NCBI GenBank assembly: GCA_020051675.1
Contig: JAGVQN010000023.1
Location: 1-41,587 of the forward strand
DNA: 41,587 bases
Direction: 5' to 3'
Origin: Candidatus Brocadiia bacterium
GTDB lineage: Bacteria > Planctomycetota > MHYJ01 > JACQXL01 > JACQZI01
The stretch's first letter is position 1, and every line of letters begins with the position of its first letter. Below are positions 18,036-26,630 of this stretch, one piece after another. The translations under genes were made by a program, and so were the position numbers. The notes below the pieces were generated by a model that was given only the letters and a program-made list of their open reading frames with translations, did not search any database and was not told where the DNA came from.

Positions 18036-19040
18036 TCAGAACTCGTGCATGACGGCGATGGTCGTGCTTTCCCAGCCCAATAAAGTCATTTTTGAAGCCA
18101 TGAAATAAGCTATTACCAAACGGACCATCACCTGACGCGCGCCGGTCGGCCCGATAATCTGCACCTCAAACCCATGCGGAAACCCGGTCCCCGTCTGGTC
18201 AGCTATGGCGAATTTGGGAACGGTAACGGGAACCGTAAAAGTGGCAGTCTTATTCCAGGAAATACTGCTTGAACCGAATCCTAAAAGTCCGATTACGCTA
18301 TCGCTCCTCTCTTTTTGCATTACGTATAACGCGTTAGGGTCATCGTCAATATTATCATCATCGTCGTCGTCAATATCGTCGGTATCATATTCATAAAAAG
18401 CCGTATCTGGCGTATTGCGCGGAAGCCAGTAATAAGTGATGCCGCGTTCGTTATACAAAGCATTGGCTATTGTCTGGCGCGAAATCACCGCGGACATCGC
18501 CGTTATCTGCTCGTAATCTGCGAATTCCTTGCTCTGCCACCTTACCAGGCGCAGGCTGGAGGACCTGCCGCCAAAAGAGTTATTGTTGGGCGAAAGGTAA
18601 TAATACACCATCCGGTAAATATTCACCCTGCGTAGCGTACTGCCTATGGTCGTGCTGAAAGGGGTCATTTCCTGTATGAATAATAACGCGTTGCCGGTCC
18701 GGGTGACCGTGGTATCCAACCGGAAAGTGCCGGTTGAATCCACCTTAGGTAAAAGAGTCCCGGTAAGCACCGGATAGGCCGCTTCAATCTGCAACCTGCC
18801 CTGGTAAGCCACCCCAATCGAATTATTTTCATAAATCATGCGCGACTGGGTCACGTCCAGGTTAATCCGGTCTATCGCCTTCTGTCCCCATTCGGTCATG
18901 AATGAAGTGCCCTGCATAAGCTCGCTTGATGAGTTGATAGAAGAAATCAATTCAAAAGAAGCGATCATAACCATGGAAAACAAAGTAAGCACTATCATTA
19001 CTTCCAGCAACGTGAAGCCGCTTATTTTATTATGCTTCAT
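18036..19040 (-). CDS. Prepilin-like protein (GspJ/PilW-like)
   Basis: MKHNKISGFTLLEVMIVLTLFSMVMIASFELISS. Confidence 0.85.
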   Translation of the reverse strand: MKHNKISGFTLLEVMIVLTLFSMVMIASFELISSINSSSELMQGTSFMTEWGQKAIDRINLDVTQSRMIYENNSIGVAYQGRLQIEAAYPVLTGTLLPKVDSTGTFRLDTTVTRTGNALLFIQEMTPFSTTIGSTLRRVNIYRMVYYYLSPNNNSFGGRSSSLRLVRWQSKEFADYEQITAMSAVISRQTIANALYNERGITYYWLPRNTPDTAFYEYDTDDIDDDDDDNIDDDPNALYVMQKERSDSVIGLLGFGSSSISWNKTATFTVPVTVPKFAIADQTGTGFPHGFEVQIIGPTGARQVMVRLVIAYFMASKMTLLGWESTTIAVMHEF

Positions 19041-19056
19041 ACTTAGTTGATACGTT

Positions 19057-22000
19057 TCAACGGTTAATAAATATCCTCTGCCGGTGGTAAGAATAATGCC
19101 TCATCTGATTAAGGCGATACGCCTCCAGCCTGAGAATATAACTGCCCTCAGGGAAAATATCTAAATCGGAAACATCCCAGTCATAGCCTTCATTTGCGCC
19201 GGCATTTACATCCGTAATCCATAAACCCTGATTAGGGATGCCCAAGGTTGCCGCGGAATTATCCGCGACATGTTTCCAGGTATCACCGTTATCATCTGAA
19301 TAAAGCAGGACATACCGCAAATCAGCCTCTGTCTCGGCAAAACCATCCGCGTAAGCCGAGGTATATTTCTGCCCGTCCCATCTTTTCCATTCTATTGACC
19401 AGGTGATGGAAATCGCGGACGGGTCATTAAGCTCGGTGGCAACATTCGGCGTTTCCAGTTCTACCCGTGGAAGCTGGACAATCCGGCTGGGTGTGCCGGT
19501 CAATCCGCAGGTCAGGAAACTGTGCACTAAACTGACAACCGCGTAACGCCCGATAAATGCCGAACCGCTTTCCACGGTTTTATCCAGTCCGTTCACCACG
19601 ATAAACGCGTTTGAAGCCGCCGGATTGGCAAGCATGATAAGCGAGCTTCCCTGCCAGGTCCCGCCATCCTGATGCCCGTAAAGCTGTGTATTTACCGTTG
19701 CGGTGCAACGAAGATTTGAATATTCGGTAATGCTGAATTCCGTGGGGGCCGCTCCCCAGTCATTATCCAACCTGAACGGGCGGCTGATAGGAGCGCTTGA
19801 AGGCATGGGGAAATTATAACCATTAGCCATAATCGTCCCGTCTGCGGTTATCGTGCCGGTCGTGCCGTCACGGCCAGTATGGCGGAAAGTGGAAGTGGTC
19901 GTCCCGATATTAAAGAATGAGGTGCAGCCATAAGCCTGTGTCCGGCGGACGCAAGCCAGCCCGGAAAAGGTCGTTCCCCGGTTAAGCCATTTGGCGCTTG
20001 CCGCCGTAATATCCTGCCGGCGGATGCGGACAAAGGTGTTTGCCCCGCTGCCGCTGGTTAAGTTCCCGTTTGCCGTCCACTGGGCGGAGTAAACTCCGTC
20101 CGGATAATTCTCGCCCAGCCAGGGCATTCCCCACCAATACGGAGTAGTGCTTTCCCTGATATATTTAACGCCGCCGGTCTGGTCCGTGGTAATTGATTGC
20201 TCGTTACGCGTGCCGGTCCCCCCGTCAAACGGCTTGCGCGAGGTCGGGATACTGTTGGTAAATCCGTTGGCAGAGTCATACCCGATTTCATTGCCTATAC
20301 CCATATAATAATAAGACCATCCAGTAATGCTGGTATAAACACAATTCGCTCCGGTCAGCGCCGTCCTGATAAACTGGAAATACCTGGGCACATCTATTTC
20401 CATCCGGTCTCCGCCGACGACGCCGCCACCGTGCCAGCCGTCGTCGCTATCGGCGCTTCCATTCACCAGGGTAGAGCTGATACCGGGCCATTCGCTGATA
20501 GTATTAACGGTCGCATCCCGCAGGTTATCAAAATACCAGTTATAACCGTTATACGCGCGGACATCGGAATAAGGGCAATGGCGCGGGTCGCCCTGGAATT
20601 GGTAGCGCTCGCTAAAGGGAACATTGGCAATACTATTCGTCCGCCAGATATAGGTGGAAGAAAGGTTCGGCGGTTTGTTCTTGGCGGGCCAGACCGTGCC
20701 GGCAGTCAGGTCGTCATTTATCCGCGTCTGGATTTCGATTGTCCCGGTCGCGGGATTCCCTAATTCACGGACTAAAGCGGCGTTAGTTACCGTAACAATC
20801 CAGCGTGCGGTATTTTTAGGAACGGTTGAACAACGCAGGAACGGAAGGCTGCTGTTACCCTGTAATCCATATATATAACCGCTTGAAGCGGAATAAACCA
20901 AAGCGCCTCCCGCGCCAACATTATAAGGGTTAGTAGCGGTCATCACAGTCCATGAATTTCCGGAGATGGAATAACGCCAGAATGCGGTGTTTCCGGCGCC
21001 CTGGAAGGCATAGATAAAATCGCCTGACCCCGGATAAACCAACGCGCCGCCGCTGATAGCGCCTGTGCCGACATTACCCGGAGCATTAGTCATTGCCACC
21101 CAGGCATTTCCGAAAATGGAATAGCGCCAAAAGGCATTGGTCGCAGCTCCGCGGAAAGCATAAATAAAATCACCGCCGGTGGAAACTAGGGCCCCGCCTG
21201 AACCGACAGTAGCCGGGGCAACCGCCATAGCGGTCCATGTATTTCCTGAAATAGAATAGCGCCAGAAAGTATTTGTCGTGGCTCCGCGGAAGGCATAGAT
21301 AAAACCGGCGGTAGAAGTGCATGCCAGCGCACCGCCATCACCAACCGTAGCAGGAGCATCCGCACATGCTGTCCAGGAATCTTCAGTATAATACTTAAAG
21401 GTTGCCTGAGTGTTTCCCCTAAGGGCATAAATACGGCCGTTTGAAGAGACATAAACCAAGGCGCCGCCTGCTCCAACATTCGCGCCGTAATTCGCCTTTC
21501 CGACCCAGGAGTTGCCGGATATAGAATACCGCGATAAAACCTGGCTATTTCCTCCCCTCAAAGCATAAATAAAATCTCCTCCTGTGGAAGCCAAAGCGCC
21601 GCCTGCGGCAATAGTGCTCGGCGAATTCGCCATTACATCCCATAAATTGGTCGTATTAGTAAGATTCTGACTAAAATTATTTGCCGCTTCAACCGGGCAG
21701 GGAATATAATCCATCCCGTATAACCGGCGGTTAGTATCCAACCCGCCATTCTCTCCAGAGTACGGCGTCCTTAAAGGCGTAAAATAAAGCTTGACGACAG
21801 TCTGATCATTACCCGCATCATAACTGGTCGTCGCATACATCTTATTCATGGAAGAGCCTGTCCCGGTGGTCGTCGGCGCCGGAGAAATCACCGTATAAGC
21901 ATCGGCAATATTATTAACCGGGTTCTGGTCGGTTCCGCCTTCAATGCAGGAAATCGACATATCAGTTGCCGTGGTCAGGTTCATATTGGGAATCACCAGG

Positions 22001-23292
22001 CTGATACAGGTTGCCGTGGTCATAAAATTATTACCGCCTATGGAAGGGTCCTTGAGATACGCATAAACACGGAGTTTCAAATCGTCCGTAAGATTATAGC
22101 GTATTTGCTGCGGGTGAGTCACCGCGCGCCACTGCGGGTAAGCCGCCGGGTCTTTTGCCGCATCGGAATAATTGCGGATAGAAGGCATCGGAATCAACTC
22201 GCCGTGCAGATTGATAAAAAGAGAATTACGGTAATTGGTCGGATTAAGAATCATATCATCCAAAAGAAGGCGGTAAGTCAGGTCGCCTTCTGCTTCCTGC
22301 CCTGCCGCCAGGCGGTTGTTATATAAAGCCAGTTCATCCGGGTAACGCATGGCATGATTATACTGGTCTGCCAGGGCATAAGGATAAGGATTGCTTGTTG
22401 CATTGTAATCGTTGGTCGTGGTGCCGTCGATATTCACCCGCGCCTTGACATTGCCCGGAACATAATACTGGTTGACCGCCGAGCCTGAAGGCATGCTTCC
22501 CGGGTAAAAATAGGCGTAGTTAATATCAGCGTTTGAATCAACCGCATCGTTGAAAAACGGCTTGTATTCCTGGTCGCGCCCGTAAGCGGCTTTGGTCACC
22601 CAATGGCGGCGGAATTCCATTCCCGGATTGCGCGACTCCATATCGCTCAGGGCATTCTCAATAAACGGGGTCAGGTACGCCAGATACACCCACCAGCCGG
22701 GAATATTTTCCACGCCAAGCATATAAACATCGTATACCTGGGTAGTCGGGTCGGTATCGCCGCTGGTTGAAACGACCGAGGTTATATCCGCCATAATCGT
22801 GGCATCGTTCTGACCCGTTTCCGTCTTAAATATTTTCACCGTGACAATCCGGACATTGGAGGCTTCAAACGAGGCAAACTTCCTGACCGTAATGCGCCTG
22901 GCGTAATACCACCGGCCGGAAGTCCAGGTATTACCGCTTAAGATATGGTCCGGATTAGAAACAGTTGAATCAATTGTAAGAATAGGATTTGTCCCGACGC
23001 CGTCATCAAATATATCCAGGGTTGAAGCGCCGCCGGCAGATTCATTCGCTTCGGCATAGCCGCGCAACTCGCTTATGATTGAGATGGCTTTCTGGATGGC
23101 AAAAGAACGGTCCTGGGTCGCGCTTATGGATACATTCATCGTTCCGAAAAAACTGACTGAAGCGGTAATGGCAATCGCCAAAACCATTATGGCAATCATC
23201 AGCTCAATAATGGTAAAACCGTTTAACCTGTTGAAGATTATCTTTTTATCTGCGGATAATGCTGTCGTATCGCTTACCTCATTTAACCTCAT
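19057..23292 (-). CDS. Giant prepilin-like protein (1,411 aa) with internal kelch-like repeats
   Basis: Prepilin motif NGFTIIELMIAIMVLAIAITASVSFFGTMN near N-terminus; about six repeats of GGALVSTGGDFIYAFRGAATNAFWRYSISGNTWTAM. Confidence 0.85.
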   Translation of the reverse strand: MRLNEVSDTTALSADKKIIFNRLNGFTIIELMIAIMVLAIAITASVSFFGTMNVSISATQDRSFAIQKAISIISELRGYAEANESAGGASTLDIFDDGVGTNPILTIDSTVSNPDHILSGNTWTSGRWYYARRITVRKFASFEASNVRIVTVKIFKTETGQNDATIMADITSVVSTSGDTDPTTQVYDVYMLGVENIPGWWVYLAYLTPFIENALSDMESRNPGMEFRRHWVTKAAYGRDQEYKPFFNDAVDSNADINYAYFYPGSMPSGSAVNQYYVPGNVKARVNIDGTTTNDYNATSNPYPYALADQYNHAMRYPDELALYNNRLAAGQEAEGDLTYRLLLDDMILNPTNYRNSLFINLHGELIPMPSIRNYSDAAKDPAAYPQWRAVTHPQQIRYNLTDDLKLRVYAYLKDPSIGGNNFMTTATCISLVIPNMNLTTATDMSISCIEGGTDQNPVNNIADAYTVISPAPTTTGTGSSMNKMYATTSYDAGNDQTVVKLYFTPLRTPYSGENGGLDTNRRLYGMDYIPCPVEAANNFSQNLTNTTNLWDVMANSPSTIAAGGALASTGGDFIYALRGGNSQVLSRYSISGNSWVGKANYGANVGAGGALVYVSSNGRIYALRGNTQATFKYYTEDSWTACADAPATVGDGGALACTSTAGFIYAFRGATTNTFWRYSISGNTWTAMAVAPATVGSGGALVSTGGDFIYAFRGAATNAFWRYSIFGNAWVAMTNAPGNVGTGAISGGALVYPGSGDFIYAFQGAGNTAFWRYSISGNSWTVMTATNPYNVGAGGALVYSASSGYIYGLQGNSSLPFLRCSTVPKNTARWIVTVTNAALVRELGNPATGTIEIQTRINDDLTAGTVWPAKNKPPNLSSTYIWRTNSIANVPFSERYQFQGDPRHCPYSDVRAYNGYNWYFDNLRDATVNTISEWPGISSTLVNGSADSDDGWHGGGVVGGDRMEIDVPRYFQFIRTALTGANCVYTSITGWSYYYMGIGNEIGYDSANGFTNSIPTSRKPFDGGTGTRNEQSITTDQTGGVKYIRESTTPYWWGMPWLGENYPDGVYSAQWTANGNLTSGSGANTFVRIRRQDITAASAKWLNRGTTFSGLACVRRTQAYGCTSFFNIGTTTSTFRHTGRDGTTGTITADGTIMANGYNFPMPSSAPISRPFRLDNDWGAAPTEFSITEYSNLRCTATVNTQLYGHQDGGTWQGSSLIMLANPAASNAFIVVNGLDKTVESGSAFIGRYAVVSLVHSFLTCGLTGTPSRIVQLPRVELETPNVATELNDPSAISITWSIEWKRWDGQKYTSAYADGFAETEADLRYVLLYSDDNGDTWKHVADNSAATLGIPNQGLWITDVNAGANEGYDWDVSDLDIFPEGSYILRLEAYRLNQMRHYSYHRQRIFINR
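20815..21635 (-). repeat. Kelch-like repeats in the giant prepilin, about 6 units of ~132-150 nt
   Basis: Recurrent 'ggcatagataaaa' class motif near 21008, 21158, 21290, 21425 and 21562 with matching protein repeats. Confidence 0.8.
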
Positions 23293-24421
23293 AAATTCCT
23301 TTAGCCAGACGATACTGTCCGGTATATATGGCTATCTGCGAAATGACATTTGCGTCATAATCTATTTCGGAAATATCGCCGGTTGATTCGATATTCACCT
23401 GGTCAAGAGCGACCACCGAACCGTTGATAATGGAAGGCGCATGCTGGTGGTAATGACCCTTGCAATAAATGATGCCGTTATATGCTGACCCGCTGTTGGC
23501 GGCAATGGTCATATTACCGGTAATATAAAAAATGCCAGTGCCTTTCAAAGGATGGTCGGAATTAAAAGTGGCATTTCCTTCAAAAAAGACTATTTTGTAA
23601 TCGGGAATCGGGTCGGGCAAATCATCCACCGAATCAACAGAATAATCGGCAATGGACTTAAGTTCGGCCTCGGTCATTCCAAAAACATTAATGGTTGAAG
23701 TATTATAAGGAGTAAGCGCTGAGGTTGCACCAAGCGTTCCGGTTACCGTAGCATTAGGATTAATATTGGGCGTTCCGGAACCGGAAGGATAAATTATGCC
23801 GAACTTATTTCCCCCCTCAATCTTAACATTATTTCCGATAACTGTCTGTCCCGGATCACCCGCGCAAAGCGCCGCCTGGCCGGGTAAAACCATGCTCACC
23901 CGCCGGATTTCAGTCGCCAGCTTTATAGAACCCACCATATAGTTGGGCCAGGTATTATACGCCAATGAAGGATTCTTTTTTGCATATATTATACCCTGCG
24001 ATTCAATATACCATAATGTCCCGTTACTTAAACCGCGCTGTGTTGAAATATCGGAAACGATTGTCTTGGAAACGACATACATTCCGTAAAGATCACGGTT
24101 TTGGGCAACTTCAATCTCTCTTACTAAACCGGCATCAGAATCATCCGTTTCATTAATAACCGGCGTATGGTCCATATCCCGTTGCGGGGCAAATGTCGTC
24201 ACTGGCTGGCCGGTCTGCCGGCGAAACCAGGAAAGCGTATCTAATATGCCTGCCTTGGCAATCGACGTGGTCTGACCGTAATATTCCAAATGCGAATCAA
24301 GGATAAGCATGCTATTCATAAGCATGTTCATGCCGGCAGTAATAGCGGCGACTAAGACCATCATGGTAAGCATCGTCCAGATTAATATAGAGCCTTTTTG
24401 CGCTTGCTTATTTTTATTCAT
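23279..24421 (-). CDS. PilX-like minor pilin, first gene of the minus-strand cluster
   Basis: KGSILIWTMLTMMVLVAAITAGMNMLMNSM N-terminal helix; overlaps the downstream giant prepilin by 14 bp; NGTLWYIESQGIIY and ITGNMTIAANS motifs. Confidence 0.7.
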   Translation of the reverse strand: MNKNKQAQKGSILIWTMLTMMVLVAAITAGMNMLMNSMLILDSHLEYYGQTTSIAKAGILDTLSWFRRQTGQPVTTFAPQRDMDHTPVINETDDSDAGLVREIEVAQNRDLYGMYVVSKTIVSDISTQRGLSNGTLWYIESQGIIYAKKNPSLAYNTWPNYMVGSIKLATEIRRVSMVLPGQAALCAGDPGQTVIGNNVKIEGGNKFGIIYPSGSGTPNINPNATVTGTLGATSALTPYNTSTINVFGMTEAELKSIADYSVDSVDDLPDPIPDYKIVFFEGNATFNSDHPLKGTGIFYITGNMTIAANSGSAYNGIIYCKGHYHQHAPSIINGSVVALDQVNIESTGDISEIDYDANVISQIAIYTGQYRLAKGIYEVK

Positions 24422-24524
24422 ATATTTATTGCTGTTATTACTACTATCATTCTCTCTCCACCTATAGTTTACCCCATAAATATCGTTTTGTCAACATCTT
24501 TTTTAAATATACCTATATATTTTT

Positions 24525-25418
24525 TCATCGCCCGGAACATTCGAAACGAGCCAAATCAACCGCTGTTTTTATGGTAGGATTGTCTCCGCAGACCGGGCAA
24601 TTGTCAGATGGGCGGATATCCACTATCCTGAAGTTCATTGCAAGCAAATCAAAGACAAGCAGGCGGTTAATAAGAAGTTTTCCCCCTCCCCACTCCCCTC
24701 CCACATTGGGGAGTGGTTGGGGGAGGGTAATCAGCTTTATCGCCTCGGTCGCCTGGATAAGGCCTCCGATACCGGCAACCGTATTAAGTATCCCGGCTTC
24801 ACTGCAGGTCTGGATAGCGCCGGCCGGCGGCGGCTCCGGAAACACACATCTGTAACAAGCTGAGCGATTCCCGATTGGTTTTTTATTGCTCACTGTTCCT
24901 TGCTCATTGCTCATTTTCGGCACAACCGTCATTACCTGCCCTCCGTACCTCAATACTCCCCCATGGATAAAGGGCTTGCCGGAAATCACGCAGGCATCGT
25001 TAATTAAGTACTTGGCGGCGAAATTATCCGTCCCGTCTACTATCACATCATAAGCACTGATTATCTTACATATATTATCCGCCTTTAACCTAAACGGAAA
25101 TGTTTCTATATCAATCTTCGGATTAAGCTCTTTCAGCCTTTCAGTTGCGGATTCAACCTTGGGCCTGCCGATATTTTGCTCCTTATGGACAATCTGTCTG
25201 GGGAGATTAGAAAGCTCCACGGCATCCGGGTCGGCGATGCCGAGTTTACCGACGCCGGCCCCGGCGAGGTATGTCATGGCAGGCGAACCCAGCCCGCCCG
25301 CGCCGGCAATTAACACTTTTGCGCGGCTCAATTTTTCCTGCGCGTCCCTGCCGAAATTCGGCAGGCGCATGTGGCGGCTGAACTGTTCCAGATACTCTGC
25401 TGAAAAACTCATATGCAA
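24525..25418 (-). CDS. ThiF/MoeB/HesA-family adenylyltransferase
   Basis: FGRDAQEKLSRAKVLIAGAGGLGSPAMTYLAGAGVGKLGIADPDAVELSNLPRQIVH; CYRCVFPEPPPAGAIQTCSEAGILNTVAG; CPVCG. Confidence 0.93.
   Translation of the reverse strand: MHMSFSAEYLEQFSRHMRLPNFGRDAQEKLSRAKVLIAGAGGLGSPAMTYLAGAGVGKLGIADPDAVELSNLPRQIVHKEQNIGRPKVESATERLKELNPKIDIETFPFRLKADNICKIISAYDVIVDGTDNFAAKYLINDACVISGKPFIHGGVLRYGGQVMTVVPKMSNEQGTVSNKKPIGNRSACYRCVFPEPPPAGAIQTCSEAGILNTVAGIGGLIQATEAIKLITLPQPLPNVGGEWGGGKLLINRLLVFDLLAMNFRIVDIRPSDNCPVCGDNPTIKTAVDLARFECSGR
24682..24727. repeat. GC-rich palindromic repeat inside the ThiF/MoeB CDS
   Basis: ccccctccccactcccctcccacattggggagtggttgggggaggg. Confidence 0.8.
24885..24914. repeat. 'gagcaatgagcaaggaacagtgagcaat' repeat inside the ThiF/MoeB CDS
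   Basis: Minus strand ATGAGCAATGAGCAAGGAACAGTGAGCAAT, encodes MSNEQGTVSN. Confidence 0.75.
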
Positions 25419-25544
25419 ACAGATTACATAATATAATAAAAGCGGTCAAGAAATAGGTAAAAGCCAGATAACCGCAGAGTATACTGATTAAACTGAACAA
25501 ATATCAGCGTGAAATATTATATGTAAAGGCTTCAAACGAGATGA

Positions 25545-26252
25545 TTAGCTTTTAAGTTTCAGACGGCTCGCATCACGGAAGATGCCCTGGATGACCGAAC
25601 GTCCGTCCAGTTCCATCACCCGGGCGCTGATAAGAACCGGGATAATCTTCCCGTCTTTTCGGATTACCTCCGCCGGCCTTAATTCGGAAACCGCCCCCTG
25701 GCGGACATGATCCTTGAAAAATGAACGATAGAAGTCCTGTTTAGCTGGCGGATGAAGTTTGATAAAACTCATCCCGATAATCTCCTTACGCGGGCGCCTG
25801 ATTAATTCTTCCGCTTTCTCGTTGCAGTCAATCAGCACACCGGTTATGGTATCCGCCACAAAAATGGCGTCGCCGGCTTGATGAAATAGTTTTTTGTAGC
25901 GCTGTTCAGATTCTTTCAGGGTTTTATATGCCTGCCCGAAAATGCGGGGCGCCGGATCGATCCTGCCCTTTAAGTGGAGTTTCTTAATCATGTGGTAGAC
26001 CCGCTGGGAGGGAGTGCCTTTTGCCACCTCGTAAACGAAATGGTCGCTCACCCGTAATATCTTAGCCAGGGAAGACAAGCGTTCCACCCGCGGCACCGGG
26101 TGTTTGCCGACCTTAAAATCATGGAAGTTTTTGACATCCATATCCCAGCGCCGGGCAATCCACCGGTCGGGAACCGTCGCGCCTAATATCAGGCGGATGA
26201 ACTGGTAGAGATTGGAAAACCGGGGAGGAGCGGTTGGTTTTCTTTTAGGCAT
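25545..26252 (-). CDS. Regulator with N-terminal HTH-like region and C-terminal PAS domain
   Basis: RWDMDVKNFHDFKVGKHPVPRVERLSSLAKILRVSDHFVYEVAKG (XRE-like) then EQRYKKLFHQAGDAIFVADTITGVLIDCNEKAEELIRRPRKEIIG (PAS). Confidence 0.75.
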   Translation of the reverse strand: MPKRKPTAPPRFSNLYQFIRLILGATVPDRWIARRWDMDVKNFHDFKVGKHPVPRVERLSSLAKILRVSDHFVYEVAKGTPSQRVYHMIKKLHLKGRIDPAPRIFGQAYKTLKESEQRYKKLFHQAGDAIFVADTITGVLIDCNEKAEELIRRPRKEIIGMSFIKLHPPAKQDFYRSFFKDHVRQGAVSELRPAEVIRKDGKIIPVLISARVMELDGRSVIQGIFRDASRLKLKS

Positions 26253-26529
26253 AATTGCTTCTCCTTTACTGATTTTACCAGGCTTTTAATGTATTATCGG
26301 CAAATCCGGCGCCAAGCTGAAACAGGAACGGCAAAAGGAGCACGGAATAACACACGGAGCAGTGGATACCCACGATAATCTGTCGTGGGAATGCGCCAGT
26401 CTCACCCCTACCCAACACCTAAACACAGGCGGTTTTATATTGACTTTGAGTTATTTTCAAGATAATACTACTTAACTAAAACCGGTTTTAAGGCGTGCGC
26501 CTATAGCGGATACCCCGCACTTTTGAAAT

Positions 26530-26602
26530 GCTCCCGTAGTTCAACTGGATAGAGCACTGGCTTCCGAAGCCAGCAATACAGGTTCGAGTCCTGTCGGGAG
26601 TA
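26530..26602 (+). tRNA. tRNA-Arg (anticodon CCG)
   Basis: Cloverleaf read by hand: acceptor GCTCCCG/CGGGAGT, anticodon stem-loop CTGGC-TTCCGAA-GCCAG, T arm CAGGTTCGAGTCCTG. Confidence 0.93.
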
Positions 26603-26630
26603 ATAAAAAAATACCGGATAAAACGTAAAA

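Noticed and set aside
20197-20763. 188-aa plus-strand ORF inside the giant prepilin
   Set aside because: Antisense to a well-supported CDS; low-complexity antisense translation without domain features.
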